Source: Herpetosiphon sp042688385 | Lineage (GTDB): Bacteria > Chloroflexota > Chloroflexia > Chloroflexales > Herpetosiphonaceae | Assembly (NCBI RefSeq): GCF_042688385.1 | Contig: NZ_JBHUPY010000012.1 | Coordinates: 248,001 to 312,000, forward strand | DNA: 64,000 nucleotides | Reading direction: 5' to 3' | Shown here: positions 25,411-33,996 of the stretch, in pieces | Position numbering within the stretch: position 1 is the first letter of the stretch | Layout of the letters: each line of letters opens with the position of its first letter | Made by a program: the position numbers and the translations under genes | The notes under the pieces: model-generated | Databases searched by the model: none | What the model saw: the letters and a program-made list of their open reading frames with translations, nothing else | Told to the model about the DNA's origin: nothing

Positions 25411-25564
25411 TACAAGGGAGGTTTTAAGATTCCCTCACCCCAACCCCTTTCCCGTGGCGCGGGCGAGGGGCTTTAACACGCTGGTTCTCCCGCAACTCCT
25501 TGGCGAAAAACGGGTGCTCCCCCTCGCCCGCGTTTTTGTGGGAGAGGGGGTTGGGGGGTGAGGG
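25410..25564. repeat. MITE-like repeat family, copy 3
   Basis: Left flank CTTACAAGGGAGGTT matches the outer inverted repeat of the 16.4-kb copy. The core is bounded by CCCTCACCCC (25432) and GGGGTGAGGG (ends 25564). The right outer repeat seen at 16.4 kb is missing here. No coding capacity. Confidence 0.6.
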
Positions 25565-25572
25565 AAAATAAA

Positions 25573-25660
25573 AGCCCTTGGTTAAGCTGTTCAATGAGGA
25601 GCGAGCAACGTGGTTATGCCAAGGCATAACAGGCAAGCATCAAACAACGAACCAAGGGCT
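25573..25660 (-). terminator. Long structured 3' element
   Basis: Outer stem AGCCCTTGGTT/AACCAAGGGCT (11 bp perfect) encloses about 65 nt, including an inner hairpin GTTATGC-CAAG-GCATAAC. On the minus strand the outer stem is followed by TTTTATTTT, so it should terminate the transcript of the gene ending at 25666. It is much larger than an ordinary terminator. Confidence 0.55.
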
Positions 25661-25665
25661 GTTAA

Positions 25666-26238
25666 TTAAGTTTCCGTCCAGCGAATCGTAAAGACACAAG
25701 CAGGAGCGCCATTGCGGATGCATGGGTCGTGGGTAATCTGAACATCGCGTGCGCCCAAGCCTTGCAACACGCCTTCCATTGCCGCTTGTTCGAACATACA
25801 GTTATAGGGTTGTTTCAATTCGACTTGGGCATGATACGCGGCCAAAATTGTGGTTCGCCATTCGCCACTCGCGCCACGAGTTGCTGTATGCCACACGTCG
25901 GGCATTGCCACCAACATGGCGGTTGGCGAGCTGAGGCCCATTTCGCGAAATTGCGCTGCTAGTGAGTAGTAAATCCCACGGCCAATTTCCATCAATAAGC
26001 GTGGATCACGATCCTCAAAATAGTTCAACATGGTTTCAAACAGTTGGCCATGATACCATTTGTCAGCGCTAATTTGATCGAGCAAATTCAGAATTTCCGG
26101 CGGACACTCATCCCCAGCAACCATTCCCAACATTAAAAATGCACTGCCTATACTCAATGGTGGGCCTTCGCGCTGATCAATGCCTGGGTCAGCAAATTCT
26201 TCCACCACCAATGGGGCAGATCGCGCAAAGCGATGCAC
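25666..26238 (-). CDS. V4R-like domain protein, unknown function
   Basis: 190 aa. The last 40 residues, with CMFEQAAMEGVLQGLGA and DPCIRNGAPACVFTIRW, resemble the C-terminal part of V4R (4-vinyl-reductase-like small-molecule-binding) domains, including the G-x-x-x-C-x-F ending. The remainder is helical and unrecognised. A GTG start at 26238 with GGAGG upstream fits better than the TTG at 26271. It is the last gene of a minus-strand run and may be a sensor; ligand unknown. Confidence 0.5.
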   Translation of the reverse strand: MHRFARSAPLVVEEFADPGIDQREGPPLSIGSAFLMLGMVAGDECPPEILNLLDQISADKWYHGQLFETMLNYFEDRDPRLLMEIGRGIYYSLAAQFREMGLSSPTAMLVAMPDVWHTATRGASGEWRTTILAAYHAQVELKQPYNCMFEQAAMEGVLQGLGARDVQITHDPCIRNGAPACVFTIRWTET

Positions 26239-26312
26239 AGGCCCTCCTTCTTTGCAAAATTCAACGGCCAATCAACCTCTATCCCCACAAACAATTATAG
26301 ACTATTGTCACG

Positions 26313-26822
26313 CTATTGCTGACGAGGATCGGGCAAAAGTTCATCACGAATTTGCACTTGTTCGTCAACTACGGTGACCGGTAGTTGGCCCAAGCGTAAG
26401 CGCCGATTCTCGCTAATCAAGAAGCCCTGTTCATCATACACCCGATCGGAGCATTGATCACGATAGGTTTGGTTGGATTGTTCATAAATTACAATACAAC
26501 CGCTCAGACTATCCCAGGCCAGAAAGGCGCGCCATTGGTCGGCACTCAGCCGCGTCACCAACACCGGATCATCGCTAACTTCAGGTCGACTAGCGATCGT
26601 TTCCGAGGCAACTAATTGTTTAACTGAAACTTGAACCGTCTGGCCAAGCGGAAATTGGCTCACCGGCCCAAGCGTGTAGGTGCGGGCTGGCGGGCTGATA
26701 ATATAGACAAATAACGCGCCGCAAAATATGGTTGCCAAACCCATCACTAGCGTCAACAAGCGGGTTGCCCGTTTCCGCGAACGTTCGAGCCGTTCAACCT
26801 CATAGGGATCAAGCATGCTCAT
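26313..26822 (-). CDS. Membrane-anchored pseudo-Rieske protein
   Basis: 169 aa, basic N-terminus and one helix (about 21-43), then a Rieske-like beta domain (TYTLGPVSQFPLGQ, WRAFLAW). In Rieske proteins the two loops read C-x-H-x-G-C and C-x-C-H. Here they read D104-S-L-S-G-C109 and D122-Q-C124-S, so all four cluster ligands are replaced while the two disulfide cysteines remain. It therefore should not bind [2Fe-2S]. Its ATG overlaps the stop of the upstream methyltransferase (ATGA). The role is unknown; the homology is my alignment by eye. Confidence 0.55.
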   Translation of the reverse strand: MSMLDPYEVERLERSRKRATRLLTLVMGLATIFCGALFVYIISPPARTYTLGPVSQFPLGQTVQVSVKQLVASETIASRPEVSDDPVLVTRLSADQWRAFLAWDSLSGCIVIYEQSNQTYRDQCSDRVYDEQGFLISENRRLRLGQLPVTVVDEQVQIRDELLPDPRQQ

Positions 26823-27577
26823 TGGGAAATTCCTCGTGCCACAATCAACATTCGTTCTGATTCACTTGTATAGGGATCAAGCTCATACGAGCCATAGACC
26901 GCCTGCAATGCAAAGCCACAGCGCGCCAGCAAATGCTCGGCTTCGTAGCGATAGAGCCAACGCATGCCAAATGGTAAGACGCAGCGCCGCACTTGGCCAT
27001 CGGGCTGAATTTCATCGTAGCAGAATTGAACCTGCTGGTGCTGGGCCGCTAAATCAACACTGCGATAAACAAATTTTTGCACCAAATTACCATTGCTCGC
27101 GCGAAAGCTCTTATCAAGCACCATCAGGCCATCAACCGCACTTAGTTGGCTTGGCTCGGGATTAAACAAATCGAGCAACAACAGGCCATTCGGTTTTAAA
27201 TGGCGCTTGATTGCATGTAAGGCGGCAATTTGGGCTTGGGTTGTTTCCAAATGCATAAACGAATTAATCGCTACAAAGGCCATGCCAAATTGCTGGTCAA
27301 GCTGAAAATCGGTTACATCGGCCACTGCAAACTTCAAATGTGTATCAACGCCAGCACTCACAGCGGCAGCATTCGCCTGTTCAATCATCGCAGGAGCAAT
27401 ATCAATGCCGACCACATTCAGCTTAGCTTGGGCCAACGGAATTGCCACCCGACCAGTGCCACACATCAGCTCTAAAACACTGCCACCAGCCATGCGCGCA
27501 TATTCGCGGTAGAACAGCACATCATCCTGAAAATCGCCATAATCTGCATCATAATAGGGTACAAACTGATCAAACAT
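26819..27577 (-). CDS. Class I SAM-dependent methyltransferase
   Basis: 252 aa. SAM motif I VLELMCGTGRVAIPLA (about 35-50), motif II VVGIDIAPAMIEQA, and a motif IV region FAVADVTDF followed by FVAINSFMHL. Resembles small-molecule or protein methyltransferases of the UbiE/COQ5-like fold. Substrate unknown. It overlaps the pseudo-Rieske gene by 4 bp and follows the TPR gene by 73 bp. Confidence 0.85.
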   Translation of the reverse strand: MFDQFVPYYDADYGDFQDDVLFYREYARMAGGSVLELMCGTGRVAIPLAQAKLNVVGIDIAPAMIEQANAAAVSAGVDTHLKFAVADVTDFQLDQQFGMAFVAINSFMHLETTQAQIAALHAIKRHLKPNGLLLLDLFNPEPSQLSAVDGLMVLDKSFRASNGNLVQKFVYRSVDLAAQHQQVQFCYDEIQPDGQVRRCVLPFGMRWLYRYEAEHLLARCGFALQAVYGSYELDPYTSESERMLIVARGISQ

Positions 27578-27650
27578 CCAAGTTCCTTACATAGCAACGC
27601 CATGGCTGCGCTCTGGGTGAGCAAGCAACCATGGCATGCTTGAAATTGAG

Positions 27651-28808
27651 TTAGCGTAATGTAATCGTTTTGGAAATGCCGCCACTGGTTGGTCGCCAAA
27701 CCAACTGGACCGATTTAATCCCGCCATTATTAGCTTGAGCTACCAAGATTCCAGCAATTGTATTGTTGCCAGGTATTGTCAGGGTGCTCAGAATGGTTGA
27801 TTGGGCCGTAATTGGCAACGCCCCAACATTGGTCTGGATGGTAAAATCGGCAGCCCGAAAGCTTACTGGTCGGTTGGTAGGATTTTGGAGCGTCACATTA
27901 ACCAGTACCTGATTGCCATCATTCGACACAACTGTCTCGCCAATCGTTAAGAAATAGCTGCGCGATTGATGAAGGTTACCGCTGGCCACTGGCTGGACTG
28001 GTTGGACAGGGCTAGGCTGAGCAGGATCAATCACGACCTCGACAACCGGCGTTGGGCGACCAGTATTCCAGCCAAGCAAGGCTTCACTAGTTGCCCGCTC
28101 GCTCGCAGTAACAGCGTTGCTATCGCGCGAGCCAGCAAGCCGCCCAGCTAAAGCCGAACGCACTAGATTAAAGCCGCCAACCAGCAATACAAGAAGAATA
28201 GCGGAAATGATCAATTCACTTCTGGTCGGCAGCACTGAGCGTTTTTTGGGGCCTTTGGCAATTGCAGGGCGCAACGAACCAACCAAATCATTCGCATAAT
28301 TTACGGCATTTTCTGCCTCTGGCGTTGGCTTAACCTCGACTACTGCTGGAGCTACTGTTTGTGGCTGAGCAGCATGCGTTGGCAGGCTAGGAGCCACAGT
28401 ATTCAAGCTTTGGTTGCTTGCAGGCACAGCTGGGCTGGGATCGAAACTAGGTCGAGGCTGCAGTAAACTGCTGTTGCCTGCGGCGCGGGCTGGTGGCGGA
28501 GAAAAACTGGCTTTCGCTGGAGCGGCAGTGCTTGTCTGGCCTAAATTTGCAAAATCAATTTGGGTTGGCTTAAGCATCTCAAGGCCACGTTTGGCCGCAG
28601 CATTGGCTGGATTAATCGCCAAAACCTGTTGCAAAGCGGCGATTTTCTCGCTATTTGTTGCTTCAACTGCGCTTAGCCAAAGCCAAGCCTGCTCGTTGCT
28701 TGAATCAGCGCTCAGCGCTTGGCGCAGAATCAGGCGGGCCTCTGCATGGTTGCCATCCCGCGCTGCTTGAATGCCTTGTTGAATTAATTGTTGAACAGGT
28801 GCTGACAT
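27651..28808 (-). CDS. TPR and single-pass membrane protein with DUF4352-like C-terminus
   Basis: 385 aa. N-terminal TPR-like repeats (about 1-80: IQAARDGNHAEARLILRQAL, INPANAAAKRGL), a long low-complexity Ala/Pro/Gln linker, one helix (ELIISAILLVLLVGGF), then a C-terminal beta-sandwich (about 290-385, TLQNPTNRPVSFRAADFTIQ) like extracellular DUF4352 domains. Orientation implies a cytoplasmic TPR and an outer domain. It starts 7 bp after the sortase stop (RBS AGGAG), so it may be a sortase partner. Confidence 0.65.
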   Translation of the reverse strand: MSAPVQQLIQQGIQAARDGNHAEARLILRQALSADSSNEQAWLWLSAVEATNSEKIAALQQVLAINPANAAAKRGLEMLKPTQIDFANLGQTSTAAPAKASFSPPPARAAGNSSLLQPRPSFDPSPAVPASNQSLNTVAPSLPTHAAQPQTVAPAVVEVKPTPEAENAVNYANDLVGSLRPAIAKGPKKRSVLPTRSELIISAILLVLLVGGFNLVRSALAGRLAGSRDSNAVTASERATSEALLGWNTGRPTPVVEVVIDPAQPSPVQPVQPVASGNLHQSRSYFLTIGETVVSNDGNQVLVNVTLQNPTNRPVSFRAADFTIQTNVGALPITAQSTILSTLTIPGNNTIAGILVAQANNGGIKSVQLVWRPTSGGISKTITLR

Positions 28809-28815
28809 ACAACTC

Positions 28816-29880
28816 CTACGGTTGGGGCTTCGCACGCACAATCAAGCGATGCGAATAGACACCGATTGGCACACAGGTGATCAACGTAACCGTTTCTTCA
28901 GCGGTTGGGTCCATCACCCACGTTTGGTCGGGGGTCACGGTACGAATCTCAGTCACTTGGTAGCGCCGCTCTGCGCCATCGACAGTTAATAGCAAGCTAT
29001 CGCCGACAACTGCGTTGGGTAGCTGACTGAAGATAATACCACGATAGCCGACATGCCCTGCTAGGACTATATTCCCAGCCGTTGTTGGAAAGCCTGCCAC
29101 TGGCCAATAATGCGCCGCTGCATCAGTTGGCACATCCCACGTGCCAAGCGAAAAGCCAGCTTCGATAATTGGGCTATCAAGGTCAATTCGCGGCATCGTG
29201 ATACGGGTTGGGAGCAAGGCTTGCCAAGCAGCCTCAGCATTATTAACTTTGCGCTTGGCCCATTCCGGCGCAGTATTCGTCGCATCCAAATATTGGCGGC
29301 CCAAGTGGCCCAACGATACTTGATAGGCTGCTGGCAGCTCTGGATGATATTCAAAGCGCGTCCGCTCAAAATATTGCACCGTATAAATCTGGCCATCTTG
29401 TTGGTTGCGCTCTAAAAATTCTTCCGATAGCGGATAGCCAAAGGCTTGCAAGCCACCGTTGCGCTCCCAATACTGGCGAAATAGCCCGCCCAAGGTGTGT
29501 TTTGATTCGGGGAAGAAAATTTGGCCAGGGTAGGCGGCCTCGCTGCGCGGTTTGAAGGCTGGCTGATCAGCAGAATCTTCGGCGGCCCAGCGCCCAAGAT
29601 GGCCCGCTAAAGTCCAGCCAATGGTTGCATGCCACTCTAAACGTGCTCGCTCAAAGTATTGCACCGGACGGCCAGCCTCAACAAACACTTCAGTAATTGG
29701 ATAGCCAAAGATCGCCAAGCCGCCGTTACGCTCCCAAAACAGCCGAAAATTGTAGGCTAAAGTGTGGCCAGTTTCGGCAAAATAGCGCGGCTGGCCCGCA
29801 GCAGTTTCCGCTGAGCCAGCACTGACGGTCAACGCCAACAAGCCAACGATCAAGAGATAGATTCGTAATCGGCGCAACAT
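28816..29880 (-). CDS. Sortase (class D/E-like) with two N-terminal surface repeats
   Basis: 354 aa. Signal/anchor helix, two repeats of the form GHTLAYNFRLFWERNGG ... FGYPITE (about 37-160), then the sortase domain (about 220-350). Catalytic residues are visible: H276 in LAGHVGYRG, C336 in TLITCVP and R345 in SHRLIVRA. Sortases anchor or link surface proteins. No LPxTG substrate is recognised in the window. It sits between diphosphomevalonate decarboxylase (11 bp) and the TPR membrane protein (7 bp). Confidence 0.9.
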   Translation of the reverse strand: MLRRLRIYLLIVGLLALTVSAGSAETAAGQPRYFAETGHTLAYNFRLFWERNGGLAIFGYPITEVFVEAGRPVQYFERARLEWHATIGWTLAGHLGRWAAEDSADQPAFKPRSEAAYPGQIFFPESKHTLGGLFRQYWERNGGLQAFGYPLSEEFLERNQQDGQIYTVQYFERTRFEYHPELPAAYQVSLGHLGRQYLDATNTAPEWAKRKVNNAEAAWQALLPTRITMPRIDLDSPIIEAGFSLGTWDVPTDAAAHYWPVAGFPTTAGNIVLAGHVGYRGIIFSQLPNAVVGDSLLLTVDGAERRYQVTEIRTVTPDQTWVMDPTAEETVTLITCVPIGVYSHRLIVRAKPQP

Positions 29881-29891
29881 AGGCTCACCTG

Positions 29892-30896
29892 TTATCCAAC
29901 TAAACGCGCTTCGGGGCCAGCACCATTAACGATTGTCCACTGGACAGCATCCAACTCGCAGAGCCGCGCTTCGACTTCAGGCGCATCTTTGGCTTCGCAA
30001 ATCACATGTACATTCGGGCCGGCATCAATCGTCCAGTAGCTTTGCAAATTATCTTGCACCCGCCAGCGCTGCACTGCCTGCATCACCGCCAAGGTGCCAG
30101 GCAACCAATACATTGTTGCTGGGTGGGCGGTCATGGCAATCACATGCATCGACATGGCATCTGCTTCCGAGGCTTGGCCCAAACGCTGAATATCGCGCTC
30201 AAGAATGCCTTGGCGCACATCGGCTAAGCGTTGTTCAATGCCTTCCAAACGCACAGGGAAATAGGGGCTGGTGGTGGCAACACTATGGCCGCTGGTTGAA
30301 GCAACATGTTTGGCTTCAGTGCTAATTACGGCCACAATATCAACTAAATTCCAGTGCTCTGGTGGCGCAATTTGGGCTGCATACGAGCCAGCATGCGTGC
30401 CATCATCAAACCATTCAACAAAGCCCGCTGGAATCGAACGGCAGGCCGAGCCAGAGCCAGAAAGCCGCGTTAGGCGTGATAATTCTGCTTCATCAAGCTC
30501 TAAGCGAAAAGCCGCAGCCGCAGCCCTGGTTAATGCAGCAAAGGCCGCAGCCGATGAGGCAATGCCAGCATCAGAAGGGAAATTATTGCGCGAGCGCACT
30601 TCGACCCGCTCACTAACCCCCGCCAATTGGCGCAAACGCTCAATCTGTTGGATGACTCGCTCAAACTGGCGACCTTTGGCCTGAACTTCCTCGCCACCGC
30701 TCAAGGCGAGCCAAACGCTATCTTCCACGGCTTCGGGCAAACATTGTACGGTTGTCTCGGTTAGACAGCCATCAAGATTCATGGAGATCGAGCCATTGGT
30801 TGGAAGAGTCAGATGCGCGTCGCGCTGGCCCCAATACTTGATAAACGCAATGTTGGCACAAGCCACTGCCGTTGCCGCATGCGAAAGCTGTTTCAT
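29892..30896 (-). CDS. mvaD: Diphosphomevalonate decarboxylase
   Basis: 334 aa GHMP-family enzyme: NIAFIKYWGQRD at the N-terminus, SISMNLDG, the ATP loop FPSDAGIASSAAAFAAL (about 108-124) and the catalytic region SGSGSACRSIPAGFVEW. It converts mevalonate 5-diphosphate to isopentenyl diphosphate, the last step of the mevalonate route. ATG 30896 (GAGGAA upstream) is chosen over a longer frame. No other mevalonate genes lie here. It leads a minus-strand run with the sortase. Confidence 0.95.
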   Translation of the reverse strand: MKQLSHAATAVACANIAFIKYWGQRDAHLTLPTNGSISMNLDGCLTETTVQCLPEAVEDSVWLALSGGEEVQAKGRQFERVIQQIERLRQLAGVSERVEVRSRNNFPSDAGIASSAAAFAALTRAAAAAFRLELDEAELSRLTRLSGSGSACRSIPAGFVEWFDDGTHAGSYAAQIAPPEHWNLVDIVAVISTEAKHVASTSGHSVATTSPYFPVRLEGIEQRLADVRQGILERDIQRLGQASEADAMSMHVIAMTAHPATMYWLPGTLAVMQAVQRWRVQDNLQSYWTIDAGPNVHVICEAKDAPEVEARLCELDAVQWTIVNGAGPEARLVG

Positions 30897-30959
30897 ACCA
30901 TTCCTCACGTACAAATAAACAAATTCAGTAGCTCTATTGTAGCAGATCAGCAGGCCAAT

Positions 30960-31349
30960 TTAGGCTGGCGTACACACCACACAGCCTTGCGCATGCAGAT
31001 GTTGGGCTGGCAGCCAGCGCTGGCATTGGTTGCAGCAACCACTCAATTTGATTGGCTCAGCGCTCATAGTAGGCACTTGGGCAATACCAAGTGCGGCCCG
31101 TAATTCGTCGTAGTCACGTGCCGCAATCAACACCGCCCGATCAACCCGTTCGCCACTAAATTCGAGGGTCAAGACCATTCCAGCCAACAAATTATGCCGC
31201 TCTGGAATATTTTCCAAGGCTTTGGCATCGATCACCAATGGTCGCCAATCGTTGTGATCAGCAATTGCCATCACGTCGAGGGTCACTGTATCGCCGCCAA
31301 AAAATCCGCCATAATTGTGCACTTCGCTAACTTCAAAAAGCTCAGACAT
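30960..31349 (-). CDS. Hypothetical protein with C-terminal zinc ribbon
   Basis: 129 aa. An N-terminal beta-rich domain without a known family is followed by a putative C-terminal zinc ribbon, CCNQCQ ... GCVVC (about 104-127). ATG 31349 has GAGGA 6 nt upstream. It follows the cyclase gene by 18 bp, which suggests cotranscription, and may be an accessory to it. Confidence 0.6.
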   Translation of the reverse strand: MSELFEVSEVHNYGGFFGGDTVTLDVMAIADHNDWRPLVIDAKALENIPERHNLLAGMVLTLEFSGERVDRAVLIAARDYDELRAALGIAQVPTMSAEPIKLSGCCNQCQRWLPAQHLHAQGCVVCTPA

Positions 31350-31367
31350 CGTTGTCCTCAACTAAAA

Positions 31368-32954
31368 CTAGGCTTTGCTGCTCAGCACCGCTTCGATGCT
31401 ATAGGCTTGTACCAACTGCGAGATATGGCGCAAACTTAATGGCGCAACTGGCACGGCCTGCACATGCGTTTGGACTGCATCATAGGTTGTTTGGCTGACC
31501 AAAATTTGGTTGGGCAAAGCAGCGCTACACAAACGAGCAGCCAAATTCATATCGGGGCCAATCGCGGTGTAATTCATCATTTGGGCCGAACCAATGTTGC
31601 CAACCACCACCTCGCCAGTGGCAATCCCAATTCCAATCGCCACTGCTGGCAAGCCTTGGCTCTGCCATTCGTCCATCAATTGATTATGGCGGGTTTGCAT
31701 CAACAAGGCGGTTTGCACAGCTAACAACGGGTGTTGCTCGTAGGGCAAGGGTGCGCCAAAAAAGGCTACAATTTCATCGCCCACAAATTTATCGACCGTG
31801 CCGCCAGCATTACGAATAATCGTGGTCATGGCTGAGAGATGTTCGTTGAGCATGCGCGCCACCACATCGGCAGGCAATTGCTCGGAAACCGTGGTAAAGC
31901 CGCGCATATCCGAAAAAAGCATCGATAATTGTTGGCGATGCACATTCATATAATCGTTGCCAGGCGTGCGCAACATCAAATCGACCACATCGGGGCTAAC
32001 ATAGCGCGCAAAGGTTTCGCGAATATGGCGTTGTTGGCGGTCTTCAAATAGCGCCGTATCCATTTGCGAAGCAATTGCGTTCAGCATTTTAACTTCGTGA
32101 ATGCTAAACCCACGCATGCCCGGTGGATTGGCCCCGCCAAACACGCCAATAATTTGATTTTTCAAAATCAAGGGCACGCCAATATATGAACCAATTGTTT
32201 GATCGATCTGTTCGCGACGCACCATTTTGCCTTGATCAACCGTGTTGCGAGCCAAATCGCGCAATACCTGCGAAACTTGCGAGTTTGGGTCGGCCAAATC
32301 GTCGTGCGAAGCGGCGCGAAATTCTAGCTCATGTTCCTCGGCAGTATAGAGCATAATAAAGCTCCACGTTGCGCCAATCGTCTCGGAGAGCAGGCCCAAG
32401 GCCGCACCTAAGCCTTGGTCAAAATCGGGCGTGGCATCGATCAACCGATCCAAGCGATAAATTGTTTCTAGCTCACGGTTGCGCGATTGCACCTGTTGGA
32501 ACAAACGCAGCCCAGCCATGGCCGAATCGATTTGCGAACACATCGCATCGATCAAGCGGCGATCATCAACCGACCAATGATGATCTTCAGAACCAAGCAC
32601 CAACACGCCGAGCCGATCGCCTTTGACCGAGAGCGAACGCACAATAATTTCCGCATCGCCCTCCTGCAAACTCGTCGTTTCGCCGCCAGCCAAGGCATTG
32701 GTCAAGGCCAACATCAAACCTGCTGCGTTATTTGGTCGCCAGCGTTCAATCGTAATATTTTGGGCTGGGCAATCTTCCAAATCGAGGGTGATTAATTGCA
32801 GTAAATCGGGCTGAAGCACGCCCCGAATAATCGTCGCGCAGCCATTTAAAAAGGTTTCGGTCGAATCGGTTGTGTCGCGGAGAGCATCGAGATCGTAAAT
32901 CGCCCGTAGCTCTCGATGGCATAACGAGAGTTCATGCTTTAATTGTTCGGGCAT
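31368..32954 (-). CDS. Class III adenylate/guanylate cyclase with GAF domains
   Basis: 528 aa. Two GAF-like sensor domains (about 10-160 and 165-320), then a class III cyclase catalytic domain (about 345-520). Metal-binding Asp residues are seen in LFSDMRGFT and KFVGDEIVAFFGAP; the transition-state region is NLAARL. Makes cAMP or cGMP in the cytosol; the specificity residues do not settle which. ATG 32954 with AAGGAGG is far better than the 153-bp-longer frame. A terminator separates it from the response regulator upstream. Confidence 0.9.
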   Translation of the reverse strand: MPEQLKHELSLCHRELRAIYDLDALRDTTDSTETFLNGCATIIRGVLQPDLLQLITLDLEDCPAQNITIERWRPNNAAGLMLALTNALAGGETTSLQEGDAEIIVRSLSVKGDRLGVLVLGSEDHHWSVDDRRLIDAMCSQIDSAMAGLRLFQQVQSRNRELETIYRLDRLIDATPDFDQGLGAALGLLSETIGATWSFIMLYTAEEHELEFRAASHDDLADPNSQVSQVLRDLARNTVDQGKMVRREQIDQTIGSYIGVPLILKNQIIGVFGGANPPGMRGFSIHEVKMLNAIASQMDTALFEDRQQRHIRETFARYVSPDVVDLMLRTPGNDYMNVHRQQLSMLFSDMRGFTTVSEQLPADVVARMLNEHLSAMTTIIRNAGGTVDKFVGDEIVAFFGAPLPYEQHPLLAVQTALLMQTRHNQLMDEWQSQGLPAVAIGIGIATGEVVVGNIGSAQMMNYTAIGPDMNLAARLCSAALPNQILVSQTTYDAVQTHVQAVPVAPLSLRHISQLVQAYSIEAVLSSKA

Positions 32955-33033
32955 ACGCGCAGCACCTCCTTGAGCCGGCAAAACGCTGATTAACAGCGTC
33001 AGTATAGCATGAACTCTGCGTGGTCGAATAGCA

Positions 33034-33066
33034 CAAAAAAAGGCCGACAGCGCCACACTGCCAGCC
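33034..33066 (-). terminator. Terminator after the response regulator gene
   Basis: On the minus strand GGCTGGCAG and CTGTCGGCC pair over 9 bp (two G-U), followed by seven Ts. It separates the response regulator from the cyclase gene downstream. Confidence 0.75.
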
Positions 33067-33091
33067 CTTAACCAAGGTTTTGGATTCAGCT

Positions 33092-33559
33092 TTAGCCAAT
33101 ATCCCACACCAACTCGCCGCTCAGCACGCGGGCAATTTGGTCGGGAAAGGTTTTGAGCGAAATTGGCTTGGCGATAAAGCCATCGAAGCCAGAAACGCGT
33201 GCCCGTTCTGCTTCGTCGCGCGAGCCATTGGCGGTCATAGCGACAACTTTGGTGCGCTTGAGTTCAGGCAGGGCCCGCAGTTTTTGAAACACAATATGGC
33301 CGTTTTCGCGGGGAATCCGAATATCAAGCAAAATTAAATCAAGAAAGCTCAGAATTGGATTTTGGCGCACCTGCGGCGAGTTGAGCCAGCTAAAGAAGGC
33401 ATCGCCGGAAGGTCGCGCATTGCAGTAAGCAACCCCAATCTGCTCGCGAAGAATCCGTAACGTCAAATTCATACTATCAACGTTATCTTCGATGACCATC
33501 ACTTTCGCACGGCTGGCAACGACGATAGGCGAAGCGCTCGCTCGAACAACCGGATACAT
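33092..33559 (-). CDS. Single-domain response regulator
   Basis: 155 aa, one receiver domain with VMVIEDNVDSM (acidic pocket), LDLILLDIRIPRENG (phospho-acceptor Asp), AMTANG and the C-terminal AKPIS (conserved Lys). No output domain, so CheY-like. ATG 33559 with GGAG upstream is preferred. The partner kinase is not adjacent; the only hybrid kinase in the window is 22 kb away and already has its own receiver. Confidence 0.9.
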   Translation of the reverse strand: MYPVVRASASPIVVASRAKVMVIEDNVDSMNLTLRILREQIGVAYCNARPSGDAFFSWLNSPQVRQNPILSFLDLILLDIRIPRENGHIVFQKLRALPELKRTKVVAMTANGSRDEAERARVSGFDGFIAKPISLKTFPDQIARVLSGELVWDIG

Positions 33560-33632
33560 GGACTTGCTCCAAAACGAATACAATAACCGTTTCTACGCAG
33601 CAGCCGTCGATGCATGGCTGGTTAGTATTCGT

Positions 33633-33638
33633 TATACT
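33633..33638 (+). promoter_or_regulatory. -10-like TATACT in a gene-free gap
   Basis: GTTATACTGC on the plus strand within the 437-bp gap 33560-33996. No gene starts nearby. The gap holds no convincing ORF or hairpin, so this may be fortuitous or may start an unrecognised transcript. Confidence 0.25.
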
Positions 33639-33996
33639 GCTCGATATAAGTCATCCTAGAGAGTAGTCCTTTTGGGTCATCGAGCTTGTACCCAAGGTAC
33701 TGTTGTAGTGTACCTGAATTTTGACGCTTAAATATCAACTTTGGGTTAAGAAAATTGGGCTTAAATTTAGCCAATCTTCATCTAAAGCTACGAGCCTTTG
33801 TAGCAAACCCAACCGCACTGGATGCTGGCCCTTGCGTGCGATGGCGGCTGCAACTTGGTTGGAATGAATCGCGCGCAAGGCCATTGCCTGATTTGTTTGG
33901 CTAGTGTACCGTAGGGCTAGCAGCTGGCGCATCGACTGTTAACCCGATTCCAGCGCCAAATAACCTACCATCGTTCACAAGGAGTCGCTTGCGTCT

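Noticed and set aside
33735..33932. 65-codon minus-strand ORF in the gap before the HTH/NB-ARC gene
   Set aside because: No RBS, no recognisable motif, ordinary composition; not enough to call a gene.
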